Notes: a model not told the origin generated them from the letters alone. A DNA stretch of 64,000 bases from Arenimonas oryziterrae DSM 21050 = YC6267 (GCF_000420545.1 NZ_ATVD01000003.1:1-64000); one strand, 5' to 3'. Numbered from the stretch's first letter, positions 7,605 through 15,124 are shown. Translations and numbers: made by a program.

Positions 7605-8285
7605 ATGGACAGGAATCAGCAGCTAGGGGCCGCACTGGCCCAGTTTCGCGCCGCAGCGGGCCTAAAACAGGTCGACGTTGCAGACCGCATGCAAGTGGAC
7701 CAAACCACTATCTCGCGGATTGAGAGGGGGCGCCAAGGCGTCGACCAGGACACCCTAGCCCGGCTGGCCGAGATCTACGGCGTCAGGGTCTCGGAGATAT
7801 TTGAGGCCGTGGAAACGGACCTCAAAGTCCGCGATTCTGGTGCAGCGACCTATCGCCCTCGAGCTGAGTCTGGAACGACGCTTGTTCCGCTCATCGGCTG
7901 GGTTCAAGCCGGAACCTTCACCGAGTCTGATGAACCCCTCGCACCCGAAGACGTGAAGGAGTGGGTTCCAACGCATGCTCGCGTGTCCACTCGAGCTTAT
8001 GCGCTCCAGATTGAGGGAGAGTCGATGGTCAATCCTCGCGGAGCTCCCAGCTTCCCTCCGGGCACCAGAATCGTCGTCGATCCGAAAGCAACCGCTACCT
8101 CAGGCGATTTTGTAGTTGCCCAGATCGATGATGAACCAGCTGCCACATTCAAGAAATTGACGCAGGATGGCGGGCGCATGTACTTGACGCCTCTAAACCC
8201 TCAGTTCCCCGCGCTGTTAATCGACAAGACCGTGATCATTCTTGGCGTGGTGCGCACGATTGCCGAACACGCCTTCCGCAACTAG
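7605..8285 (+). CDS. CI-like repressor with S24 self-cleaving domain
   Basis: A 226-residue repressor. Residues 5-60 are an XRE DNA-binding domain (QVDVADRMQVDQTTISRIER); the C-terminal half is a LexA/CI peptidase S24 fold with an Ala-Gly cleavage site in WVQAG (102-103), nucleophile Ser140 in GESM and the general-base Lys in TFKKL (183 or 184). It should keep the prophage silent and self-cleave after RecA activation, making this a DNA-damage-inducible lysogen. The ATG at 7605 is chosen because the HTH begins just after it; an upstream extension would run into the operator. Confidence 0.92.
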   Translation: MDRNQQLGAALAQFRAAAGLKQVDVADRMQVDQTTISRIERGRQGVDQDTLARLAEIYGVRVSEIFEAVETDLKVRDSGAATYRPRAESGTTLVPLIGWVQAGTFTESDEPLAPEDVKEWVPTHARVSTRAYALQIEGESMVNPRGAPSFPPGTRIVVDPKATATSGDFVVAQIDDEPAATFKKLTQDGGRMYLTPLNPQFPALLIDKTVIILGVVRTIAEHAFRN

Positions 8286-8296
8286 TCGAGGAGAGC

Positions 8297-8767
8297 ATGG
8301 ACGAATCAGACACCAAGGCTGTGGCCAGCCGAGCTCGCGAAGCAGTCGCGACATCCCGAGGCCGCGCCGCCGCTCGAAAGGATGTAAGAGCTCTAGTGGT
8401 GCTTGCCATTTTGGCTGGGGCGCTCTATTTGTGGTTTCGCTCGAATGAGCGCGTCACTGCGGATCCGGCGAGCGTTAACTGCGAACAGACCGACAGCCGT
8501 TGTATGGCCGCCAAAGTCGCGTCAAAGATCCAGATCCCCTGCAGTGACGCAATCACCAGTCAGGCACCTCCTGGTGCCGCATGGGACCACCTATTGGACG
8601 CACGGCTCACCTACACGAGCGTCTACGACCCCTCGACAGGGTCGCTGATCTTCAACGGCAATTCCCTAGAGCATCCCGCCAAAGGCCAGACGCCTGCGCG
8701 CCGCCTGTCCTACTTCTGCGTGGTCGATCGCTGGGGCGCCGTCCTAAAAGCGGACATCAACGACTAG
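8297..8767 (+). CDS. Unknown single-pass protein with a four-Cys periplasmic domain
   Basis: A 156-residue protein: a basic cytoplasmic N-terminus, one membrane segment at about 31-47 (LVVLAILAGALYLWF), then a soluble domain with Cys62, Cys69, Cys82 and Cys141, likely disulfide-bonded. It has a strong GAGGAG site and lies 11 bp after the CI gene, so it should be expressed in the lysogen. No family is recognised. Genes in this spot often alter the host surface or exclude other phages, which is inference only. Confidence 0.75.
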   Translation: MDESDTKAVASRAREAVATSRGRAAARKDVRALVVLAILAGALYLWFRSNERVTADPASVNCEQTDSRCMAAKVASKIQIPCSDAITSQAPPGAAWDHLLDARLTYTSVYDPSTGSLIFNGNSLEHPAKGQTPARRLSYFCVVDRWGAVLKADIND

Positions 8768-8778
8768 GCGCATTTCGC

Positions 8779-8816
8779 CATATGCGCTTGACACATATGC
8801 GGTATATGCATATTGT
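8779..8816 (+). promoter_or_regulatory. Rightward phage promoter overlapped by CI/Cro-like sites
   Basis: TTGACA (8788-8793), a 17-bp spacer and TATTGT (8811-8816) form a near-consensus sigma70 promoter. CATATGCG occurs at 8779 and 8794 and the palindrome ATATGCATAT at 8804-8813, echoing the switch operator at 7518-7544. It should drive the rightward operon from 8901 under repressor control. Confidence 0.82.
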
Positions 8817-8818
8817 CC

Positions 8819-8898
8819 CCCTGCCGGCCTCCCCGCCGGCAGGGTAGCCCCGGTGTTCCACCCCTAGAGCACTGGGGCTGCCCTCCACTTCGGAGGGC
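8819..8898 (+). promoter_or_regulatory. Structured leader: three tandem hairpins, last one covering the RBS
   Basis: Hairpin 1: CCCTGCCGGC (8819-8828) with GCCGGCAGGG (8835-8844). Hairpin 2: 8846-8855 with 8870-8879, ten pairs with one G-U. Hairpin 3: GCCCTCC (8880-8886) with GGAGGGC (8892-8898), which buries the ribosome-binding site of the ORF at 8901. Transcription should start near 8823, trimming hairpin 1 to six pairs. Attenuation, antitermination or translational control are possible. Confidence 0.7.
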
Positions 8899-8900
8899 AC

Positions 8901-9185
8901 ATGCGCACTCGTTCCGTTCGCACTCGCATCGCGTACTGCATAGGTCTGACTCTCGCCACGCTGGCCGGGGTCGGCATCGCCATGTCTGCTGACCTGGTGC
9001 GCATCACTGCCTCGTCGGCCGGCGCGATTGCCATGGCTGGCGCGTGCCTGTTGGTCGGCGGTTTCGCGCTGGGCTTCGCCTGCGCGCTCTGGGCCGACAA
9101 CGTCTCCCAACGCCGAGCCGCCTCACGCGACCTGCGATACGTCGCGCCGCCGGCGCCGCGCCCGAATCCCACCCTCTGGTCCTGA
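8901..9185 (+). CDS. Small two-helix membrane protein (94 aa)
   Basis: First gene of the rightward operon. Two hydrophobic segments are visible, about residues 9-29 (IAYCIGLTLATLAGVGIA) and 40-64 (GAIAMAGACLLVGGFALGFA), followed by a basic, Pro-rich tail. The GGAGGGC site lies in the stem of a hairpin. No family is recognised. Its size and topology would fit a holin-like or membrane-remodelling protein, but no lysis enzyme is beside it, so this stays open. Confidence 0.65.
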   Translation: MRTRSVRTRIAYCIGLTLATLAGVGIAMSADLVRITASSAGAIAMAGACLLVGGFALGFACALWADNVSQRRAASRDLRYVAPPAPRPNPTLWS

Positions 9186-9198
9186 CTCGGAGTCCGCC

Positions 9199-9459
9199 AT
9201 GCATCTCTCGCATTGCACCACCGCGTTCGTCGCCACAACTGCACTACTCACCAGCAAGCCGTCGCGGTCCGATGCGACCGACATTTCCCGCGCGGTCGAT
9301 CGCCACTGCCGGCAGATCGGATGTGACGAGTCCAACACCATCGCCGCGATCGCCTGGGCGATGCGCGAACCGGGACACACGCTGCTGGCCATCCGCGCCG
9401 GCAAGAAGCGCGCCGAGCAGCTGCGTCGCCGGCAACCCAACGAACCCGAGCTCGCGTGA
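9199..9459 (+). CDS. Hypothetical phage protein (86 aa)
   Basis: The N-terminus (MHLSHCTTAFVATTALL) is mildly hydrophobic; the rest is charged with a CRQIGCDE pair of cysteines and a basic C-terminus. GGAG sits nine bases before the ATG. The stop overlaps a possible GTG start of the next ORF. No domain is recognised. Confidence 0.55.
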   Translation: MHLSHCTTAFVATTALLTSKPSRSDATDISRAVDRHCRQIGCDESNTIAAIAWAMREPGHTLLAIRAGKKRAEQLRRRQPNEPELA

Positions 9460-9518
9460 TCGTCATGTGCGACTTCGCCGCCGCCACCGCCCACCTTCGA
9501 CAACTGGAGAAAGACAAC

Positions 9519-9833
9519 ATGGCTGATCAAGATGAAATCACCGGCCCGGATTTTCTGGACACCTACGCGGACCGCCTCGAGGCGAACGGCTTGAACATCG
9601 AAGCCGGACTCATGCGCAAACGCGCCCGCGAGTGGAGCCTCGAACGCCAGGCGTTCGCAGACGGCGCTCCGCCACCGGCCAACGTCAAACCGACGTCGGG
9701 CAAAGCGTTCAGCGCCAATGTGTCCCAGGTGAACTTCGACCAGGGCACGGTGACGTTGCGCCCCGAGGGCAAAGAATGGCTCGGACGCACGGCGGGCCGT
9801 TACCACCTGATTCCCGTCGCGAACGCCGCCTGA
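9519..9833 (+). CDS. Hypothetical phage protein (104 aa)
   Basis: An acidic-then-basic soluble protein (MADQDEITGPDFLDTYADRL...). The ATG at 9519 is chosen because GGAGAA lies just upstream; an alternative GTG at 9456 overlaps the previous stop (GTGA) and would add 21 residues. No domain is recognised. It shares orientation and tight spacing with its neighbours, so it belongs to the rightward operon. Confidence 0.6.
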   Translation: MADQDEITGPDFLDTYADRLEANGLNIEAGLMRKRAREWSLERQAFADGAPPPANVKPTSGKAFSANVSQVNFDQGTVTLRPEGKEWLGRTAGRYHLIPVANAA

Positions 9834-9841
9834 GGTCTGCC

Positions 9842-10105
9842 ATGAATCTCGAATTCAGCAGCCTCAGCGAATTGCAGCGCGACGTCCTGCTCAGCGCGAG
9901 CAATGTGTCCCATCTCAAACGCGCCCGCGGTGGCTACGTCGCCATCGCCGGCGGCAAGGCTTTCACCACGCGCACTGTGTTCGCGCTGCAGCGCTGGGGC
10001 CTGCTCACGCTTCAGCAGGACGGCCAGCGCGCCATGATCACGCGCAGCGGAAACGAGCTGCTCAGGACGGGGCACACCACCGTCCTCGAGGAGCAAGCCG
10101 GATGA
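9842..10105 (+). CDS. Hypothetical phage protein, winged-helix-like (87 aa)
   Basis: The pattern RTVFALQRWGLLTLQQDG followed by ITRSGNELL resembles the recognition helix and wing of a small winged-helix protein, in which the last strand often reads as ITxxG. That is a shape-based guess; no family is recognised. Its stop overlaps the next start as ATGA. Confidence 0.55.
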   Translation: MNLEFSSLSELQRDVLLSASNVSHLKRARGGYVAIAGGKAFTTRTVFALQRWGLLTLQQDGQRAMITRSGNELLRTGHTTVLEEQAG

Positions 10106-10296
10106 CCTACTACGCGATCTGCGAAGGCGCCGACATCAAGATCTGTGGCACCTGCCGGCGTTTCGCCGAGTTCAATCCCGACGCCGCACAAGACCCTTTT
10201 CAGGCGCGCATGGCGCCGCAAGCAGACCTCGAGCGCTGCCCGGCTTGGATGCCGAAACCCGCGACGAATCCTCCCCGCGCCCACACCGGCGACTGA
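10102..10296 (+). CDS. Small Cys-containing hypothetical phage protein (64 aa)
   Basis: Starts in an ATGA overlap with the ORF before it. It contains CGTC (residues 15-18), with further cysteines at about 8 and 46, which could bind one zinc ion. No family is recognised. It lies 26 bp before the ParB-like gene. Confidence 0.6.
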   Translation: MTYYAICEGADIKICGTCRRFAEFNPDAAQDPFQARMAPQADLERCPAWMPKPATNPPRAHTGD

Positions 10297-10322
10297 CGCC
10301 GACTCCTTCGACAGGACCTCCG

Positions 10323-12308
10323 ATGAATCTCACCACCCTCCCGCTTTCCGCGCTGCAACCGTCGCCGCAGAACGTCCGCAAGACCGGCGGCAAATCCATT
10401 CCCGAACTGGCCGCCAACATTCGCGCGGTCGGCCTGATGCATAACCTGGTCGTGCGCACAGGCATCGATGGCAAATACGAAGTCGTCGACGGCTCGCGCC
10501 GCGTGGCTGCGCTCCGCGTCCTCATCGAACAGGACCACCTGCCGGCGAGCTATGAGGCGCCGTGCGCAATCATGGCGGCCAACACCGACGAGCGCGCTAC
10601 CGAAGCTTCGCTGTCCACGTTCATCATGCGCGAAGCACTGCACCCCGCCGACCAGTTCGAGGCATTTCGCGACCTGGTGGAGCGCGGTACGTCGATTGCA
10701 GACGTCGCGGCCCACTTCGGCGTTACGGAGCTGTTCGTGAAGCAGCGCCTGAAGCTGGCCAACGTCAGCCCCCGCCTGTTCGACCTGTATCGCCAGGGCG
10801 GTATGGACCTGGAGCAGCTGCAGGCGCTCGCACTGACGGACGACCACGAGGCACAGGAGAATGTCTGGGACAAGACCACGCACCGGCACGAGCGCGAGCC
10901 CATGGAGCTGCGTCGTCGACTCACGTCGGCCGAAGTGCGTGCCAATTCGGAGCTGGCCGTGTTCGTCGGCCTCGACGCCTATGTCGCCGCCGGCGGCGCG
11001 GTGCGCAAGGATCTATTCTCCACGAACGACGACGCTTATCTGACAGACCCCAAGCTACTGCGCGAGCTCGCCCAACAAAAGCTGGCCCTGGTCGCCGCGG
11101 CCGTCGAGAAGGAGGGCTGGTCGTGGGTGGAAGCGCATCTGACCCTCGATCACAGCCAGCTTTACGAATACCAGGCCCACCCGTCGCGCCCGATCGTGAC
11201 CAAGCCCAGCAAGGAAGTCACCGATCGCAAAAAGGCCATCGCTGCGAGGCTCGAACAGATCCACCAGGAAGTCGGCGACCTCGAGCAAGTCGAGGAATGG
11301 GACGAGGAGGCGATCGACGCGCTGCGGCACGAAGAGGACACGCTCAAGCTCGAAGTCGAGCGGCTCGATCGAGACCTGGAGAAGTGGTCCGACAAAGCGA
11401 AAACCGAGGCCGGCGCTTTGGTGTTCCTCAGCCACTTTGGCCTGCAGGTGCACCGTGGCCGACTGAGGCCTGGGCAGCAGGCGAAGGGCGACAAGGTCAC
11501 CGGCACTCCGAAGGCGGACAAGCCCGCCGCGCCGAAGAAGACCGAACTCGGCGAGCCGATGATCCGTCGCCTGTCGGCGCACCGCACGCTCGCGCTGCAG
11601 GCGCTGGTGTCGACCAACGTCGACGTCGCGCTGCCGCTCCTGATTCACGCGATGGCAAACCGCCTGCTGTTCAACAACAGCGGCGGCTCCGCGTTGCACA
11701 TCAATCCGACCAACAGTTTCGAGTCACACGACCTGCACATCCGCGCCGGCGCGAAAGACCTGGCAGACGGCGTGGCATGGAAAGCGATGAAGGCGGGCGT
11801 CGACGTCTGGCTCAAGAAGGGCCTCCCGAAAAACTCGGACGCGATGCGCGAGTGGATCTTCAAGCAGAGCCGTGACACGCAGTTGCAGCTGCTCGCGTTT
11901 CTCACTGCATTGACGCTGGAAGCTGGGCACGGCAAGAACGGCCGCGTTCCGGCAGCGGACGCGATCGCCGGCATCTTGAAGCTGGACATGGCCAAGTACT
12001 GGCAGCCGACGCCGGATACGTTCCTCGCCCAGGTGCCGAAGGCTTTGGTTATCGAGGCCATCAAGGAAACCTGCGGCAAGGCCGATGCAGACAAGCTGTC
12101 CGATGCAAAACGCGACGAGGTCATCGCCAGCGCAGGCAAGTTACTCCAGGGCAAGGGCTGGCTGCCGAAGGTACTCCGCGGCCCGAACTACGGCGCGAAG
12201 CCTCAGCTTGCGGCGCCCGCACCCAAGTCGGCGAAAGCACCGGCGGCGAAGAAGGCGCCCGCGAAGAAGGCCAAAACCGCGGTCAAGAAGAAGCCAGCGA
12301 AGAAGTGA
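10323..12308 (+). CDS. ParB-like protein with lysine-rich H1-like tail
   Basis: A 661-residue protein. The N-terminal ParB/sulfiredoxin-like domain (about 5-95) has the arginine box as GSRRVAAL (57-64), a variant of GERR. A helix-turn-helix follows (SIADVAAHFGVTELFVKQ, about 124-141). The middle has a charged coiled coil, and the last 30 residues are an Ala/Lys/Pro repeat like histone H1 or AlgP tails. ParB proteins bind centromere-like sites and hydrolyse CTP, but no ParA is seen here. Phage members of this type may instead act in transcription or DNA protection. The ATG at 10323 has a GGAC-type site upstream. Confidence 0.85.
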   Translation: MNLTTLPLSALQPSPQNVRKTGGKSIPELAANIRAVGLMHNLVVRTGIDGKYEVVDGSRRVAALRVLIEQDHLPASYEAPCAIMAANTDERATEASLSTFIMREALHPADQFEAFRDLVERGTSIADVAAHFGVTELFVKQRLKLANVSPRLFDLYRQGGMDLEQLQALALTDDHEAQENVWDKTTHRHEREPMELRRRLTSAEVRANSELAVFVGLDAYVAAGGAVRKDLFSTNDDAYLTDPKLLRELAQQKLALVAAAVEKEGWSWVEAHLTLDHSQLYEYQAHPSRPIVTKPSKEVTDRKKAIAARLEQIHQEVGDLEQVEEWDEEAIDALRHEEDTLKLEVERLDRDLEKWSDKAKTEAGALVFLSHFGLQVHRGRLRPGQQAKGDKVTGTPKADKPAAPKKTELGEPMIRRLSAHRTLALQALVSTNVDVALPLLIHAMANRLLFNNSGGSALHINPTNSFESHDLHIRAGAKDLADGVAWKAMKAGVDVWLKKGLPKNSDAMREWIFKQSRDTQLQLLAFLTALTLEAGHGKNGRVPAADAIAGILKLDMAKYWQPTPDTFLAQVPKALVIEAIKETCGKADADKLSDAKRDEVIASAGKLLQGKGWLPKVLRGPNYGAKPQLAAPAPKSAKAPAAKKAPAKKAKTAVKKKPAKK

Positions 12309-12338
12309 CCGCACCGTCGGCCACCGCCTTCGCACCCC

Positions 12339-12369
12339 GACGTGTTCGGCGCCAGGCGCCGAGCACGTC
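12339..12369 (+). terminator. Strong hairpin after the ParB-like gene
   Basis: A 15-pair stem with one G-U (12339-12353 with 12355-12369), 30 bp after the stop. The following bases are CTCTCCC, not a U-run, so it may act as a 3'-end stabiliser or a weak terminator before the PrtN gene. Confidence 0.55.
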
Positions 12370-12397
12370 CTCTCCCGCATATGACTGAGGCATCGGC

Positions 12398-12658
12398 GTG
12401 AACCACTCTCGGACTCTTTTCCTTTTGCTTGCCGAGTTCGGCACCGGGCAGATTCCCGTCGACCAATGCGCGCACCACTTCGGAATGTCGAGCGAAGAGG
12501 GAAAGCGTGCCGCGGCACGGCAGAGACTGCCCATCCCAACCTTTCGCCTGGGAACACAAAAGTCGCCCTGGCTAGTCTCGGCGGAATCCCTCGCAGAATA
12601 CATAGACTTGCGTCAGACCACGGCGGCTGCCGAATGGCGGAAAATCAACGCTGCTTAG
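12398..12658 (+). CDS. PrtN-family pyocin-activator-like protein
   Basis: An 86-residue protein matching the PrtN pattern: FLLLAEFGTGQIPVDQCAHH at the start, then basic residues, then VSAESLAEYIDLRQ. In Pseudomonas PrtN activates pyocin genes; in prophages of Xanthomonadales similar genes often sit beside integrases and may serve as excisionase-like or DNA-binding proteins. Here no integrase follows. The start is GTG at 12398 with GAGG upstream. Its end overlaps the convergent next gene by 14 bp. Confidence 0.75.
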   Translation: MNHSRTLFLLLAEFGTGQIPVDQCAHHFGMSSEEGKRAAARQRLPIPTFRLGTQKSPWLVSAESLAEYIDLRQTTAAAEWRKINAA

Positions 12659-13181
12659 ATACCCCCTGCTTAGTCTCTGCAAAAGCGACGAGCTTTTTGC
12701 TGGCTTCGAGCCCTTTCTCAGCACTCAACTGCGTGTGCTTTGAGAGATTTTTTAGATGGTCCCCAGAGATTTGCGGCACCGCCAGCGCCCAACGCTGCAA
12801 TCCCGCATTTGCCATAGCAAAAAGTGCGTACGCGGACACCACCTCTCCGATCAGCTCACTGGGAACTGCATCGGGTCTATCACAGACGCGCGAGTAGAAC
12901 AGTGGGGTTCCCGTCAGCTCCGCTTTGAGCAGAGCCGTATCCAAGGCGTGCCCTTCCTCTACAAACCGGGCAAACGCATTGGTGATTGCCTGGTTTTGCG
13001 CTGCCATCATTTTGAGTTCCGCGGCGAGCGCCAGAGACACTGCGACCTGCTCACGGAGTCGTTGTTCGGCGAGCTTCTTACGTTCGGTATGGGAACTCAG
13101 CCACGATCCAAGCATGGTGGCACCGGCTCCTAGTACCGAGCCGACGAGGCCAAAAACTGCAGCGATCCACGCATCGTTCAT
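12645..13181 (-). CDS. Unknown membrane-anchored coiled-coil protein (178 aa)
   Basis: One N-terminal membrane segment (about 5-27, IAAVFGLVGSVLGAGATML) followed by a long charged helical stretch (ERKKLAEQRLREQVAVSLAL) and a C-terminal region with a second, weaker hydrophobic patch. No family is recognised. It opens a leftward accessory block opposite to the phage operon, a place where phages carry cargo such as exclusion or defence genes. Function is unknown. Confidence 0.7.
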   Translation of the reverse strand: MNDAWIAAVFGLVGSVLGAGATMLGSWLSSHTERKKLAEQRLREQVAVSLALAAELKMMAAQNQAITNAFARFVEEGHALDTALLKAELTGTPLFYSRVCDRPDAVPSELIGEVVSAYALFAMANAGLQRWALAVPQISGDHLKNLSKHTQLSAEKGLEASKKLVAFAETKQGVSKQR

Positions 13182-13345
13182 GAGGGCTCCATGGGAAGAG
13201 CCGCAGCACGCGTGCAGAGCGAACCTCCCCCGTCTTGGACAAAGAGCTTCAATTTCTTGGTTCTTAGGAGGAGGAACACGTCAGCGCAATCGACACAGAC
13301 TTTCAACCATCTTCCGTCGGGAGGACGTTCGACGCATCGCTCGGA

Positions 13346-13996
13346 CTATCCACGGCCCAGCGTTTTGATGAAATCCGCGAAAATTTTTGCCAGCTCCACA
13401 TTGGGGGTTTTGATGTCGGCAACTTCCCACTTGTCGTCAGGCTTTTCCGTAATCATTTTCACGAGAGCCATCGCCAAGGTAAGCGGGATGGCCGCAAAGA
13501 CGATAAGGACAATCCCAACCAACACGTACACGTGCCAGTTCCACGCGTGCGAAATAATAGCCGGGGCCTTTTCGGCATTGAAGAAGCCGATGAGGATTAC
13601 AAGTAGCGCAACCAAGTACGCGAAACTCATGAGGCCCAATAGGCGAAATGCCGAACCACGAAGCTCGCGATTGGCCTTTAGGTTGAGCTCGACTTGGCTG
13701 CGATAGTCCTCTTTTAGCGCGGTCGACGGCAGAGGAAGCTGCTCGACCATCGAGGCGGCAGACGGATCGTTATTGTCACCGGCTTTCGCGACGTCGAGCT
13801 CGATCTCGGGAAAACGGCCGGTCGGAGCGTCGGACGTCGCTTCTAAGATATCGGCCGCAGGGGCCGCAATCTTAGGCGGCTCTGTTGGCACGGACCCATC
13901 ATCGGATTTCTTTGGTTCCGATTTGCCCTTATGTGCATCGCTTTGCGGAGGCGAAGCAGCGCCTTCGTCAGATCCCTGCGCTCCGCCGCCATTCAC
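13346..13996 (-). CDS. Two-helix membrane protein coupled to a Panacea gene, candidate toxin
   Basis: A 216-residue protein with a disordered, Pro/Asp/Ser-rich N-terminal half, two membrane segments (about 119-139 and 156-180) and a short cytoplasmic C-terminus. Its GTG start overlaps the stop of the Panacea-domain gene as GTGA, the usual coupling for toxin-antitoxin partners. Panacea antitoxins are known to neutralise many unrelated toxins, including membrane-acting ones. No toxin family is recognised here, so the role is inferred from context alone. Confidence 0.7.
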   Translation of the reverse strand: MNGGGAQGSDEGAASPPQSDAHKGKSEPKKSDDGSVPTEPPKIAAPAADILEATSDAPTGRFPEIELDVAKAGDNNDPSAASMVEQLPLPSTALKEDYRSQVELNLKANRELRGSAFRLLGLMSFAYLVALLVILIGFFNAEKAPAIISHAWNWHVYVLVGIVLIVFAAIPLTLAMALVKMITEKPDDKWEVADIKTPNVELAKIFADFIKTLGRG

Positions 13997-14493
13997 GCTA
14001 ATGCCGCCTCAGGTCGCGACTGGCTGATCTTCTGCTTGTAATGACGCTCAATAACGTCATCGGAGATTTCAGCAAAATATTGGGAGCTGCCACCTTGGAG
14101 GTGCCACGCCTCGTACCAAGGCGTGTCAAGTTGATGGGTCATGGCAGACAGCTGAATTCCGCTGAAACCGGCGTACGCCGACCACACGCTATCCAGCAAG
14201 GATTGCGTCTGAGCATCGAGTGTGTCTCTGGACCATGGAACGGAAGTCGTTTGCACCGGCTCGCTAACAGCGCCGCTGCCGTATCGCTTAACTTTGTCGT
14301 ACAAGGATTTGACGACGGGGCCATAACGCCAAGCCTGCACGGTTTCGTTGATCAGCGGTTTGCTGAAGTAGCCTAGATGCCACCCATGGGCTATGTAGAC
14401 CAGCTTGATCAATTGCATGGGCGTAACTGCCCGTCCCTCGCTCGAGGCCTTGTCGATAAAGAAGTTGGCGACTGTGGATGCCGAGTAGGCCAT
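13993..14493 (-). CDS. Panacea-domain (SocA-like, DUF4065) antitoxin
   Basis: A 166-residue protein with the Panacea signature: PMQLIKLVYIAHGWHL (25-40), AWRYGPV (54-60) and a helical C-terminus. Panacea proteins, first known as SocA and GepA, act as antitoxins for a wide range of toxins, sometimes by presenting them to proteases. The ATG at 14493 follows a strong GGAGGTGA. The gene comes first in a two-gene operon with a membrane protein, the usual antitoxin-first order. Confidence 0.88.
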   Translation of the reverse strand: MAYSASTVANFFIDKASSEGRAVTPMQLIKLVYIAHGWHLGYFSKPLINETVQAWRYGPVVKSLYDKVKRYGSGAVSEPVQTTSVPWSRDTLDAQTQSLLDSVWSAYAGFSGIQLSAMTHQLDTPWYEAWHLQGGSSQYFAEISDDVIERHYKQKISQSRPEAALA

Positions 14494-14591
14494 GCTCACC
14501 TCCAGAACGGGCCGGGACAAAAGCCCAGTTAACGAAACAATATAGGGTCGGCCTCGGCAAATTGCCAGCGGCAACATCGCACCACAAGCCG

Positions 14592-14807
14592 TTATGGCGT
14601 GTACCAGGTGCCGGTGGTTTTGTCGTTCACTTGGATGCCGGGAGCCGCTGCGATGACCATGCGAAGCCCAGCCAAGCAGCCTTCACGAGTGGTGTAGCCC
14701 TCGCCGGAATCGGCAATCTTGCGCGAATTGGCGGCGTACATAACCCAGCGGTACTGTCCAGCAGCGTCTTTATAAAGGACGAATTGCTTGGGTACGCCAG
14801 CGGTCAT
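14592..14807 (-). CDS. DUF1508 (YegP-like) protein
   Basis: A 71-residue protein with one DUF1508 repeat: KQFVLYKDAAGQYRWVMYAA, then NSRKIADSGEGY and a Cys-containing helix. The family is small, cytoplasmic and of unknown function; E. coli YegP has two such repeats. The ATG at 14807 with GAGG upstream gives the usual single-repeat length. It may be either the last prophage cargo gene or a chromosomal gene. The gap that follows (14808-15131) holds an A/T-rich stretch with a T-run at 14981-14988 and the tetR promoter, and no gene. Confidence 0.8.
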   Translation of the reverse strand: MTAGVPKQFVLYKDAAGQYRWVMYAANSRKIADSGEGYTTREGCLAGLRMVIAAAPGIQVNDKTTGTWYTP

Positions 14808-15094
14808 GGTCGGAACCTCATACTGGAGAGCATACGACGGAAAGGTCTCAATTCTTGGGGCATGGCCACGCGAGTTCAACGCATAGAGCTTGCCCTTTTC
14901 ACGCTTCGCGAAATGTGAAGCGCCTCGTGCGTGCTACATACAACTTTGGCAAGCTCCGAAACCAATGATTTATATAGACCTTTTTTTTATGTCTGTCCAA
15001 TCCATCATGGGGGCCACGGACAGGCGGTCGAACGGGGAGCGGGCGGGCGAAGTCATAACGACAGTCTAGCGGCCGCCTTGATTTCCAGCCCCTG

Positions 15095-15124
15095 TTGACA
15101 ATTATTTATGTGTTTAATTATTAT
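15095..15124 (+). promoter_or_regulatory. AT-rich tetR-operon promoter with internal palindrome
   Basis: TTGACA (15095-15100), an 18-bp spacer and TATTAT (15119-15124). AATTA (15100-15104) and TAATT (15115-15119) form an imperfect operator-like palindrome between the two boxes. The start codon at 15132 lies only 7 bp after the -10 box, so the transcript would be nearly leaderless. Binding by the TetR product is inferred. Confidence 0.7.

Larger units (their letters stand above)
1..14900. mobile_element. Temperate prophage, left part outside the window
   Basis: The stretch holds phage packaging genes (TerS, TerL), a Cro/CI immunity switch, primase and helicase, a Mor-like and a PrtN-like activator, and many tiny overlapping ORFs, followed abruptly by ordinary chromosomal genes from 15.1 kb. 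The left border lies outside. The right border is uncertain: the last clearly phage-type gene is the PrtN homologue ending at 12658, while the leftward accessory genes up to about 14807 look like cargo. No integrase, portal, capsid, tail or lysis gene is in view, so completeness cannot be judged. The end coordinate is approximate. Confidence 0.85.

Noticed and set aside
8819-8844. First leader hairpin as an intrinsic terminator of the gene at 8297-8767
   Set aside because: No U-run follows and a near-consensus promoter lies directly before it, so it fits better as part of the new transcript's leader.
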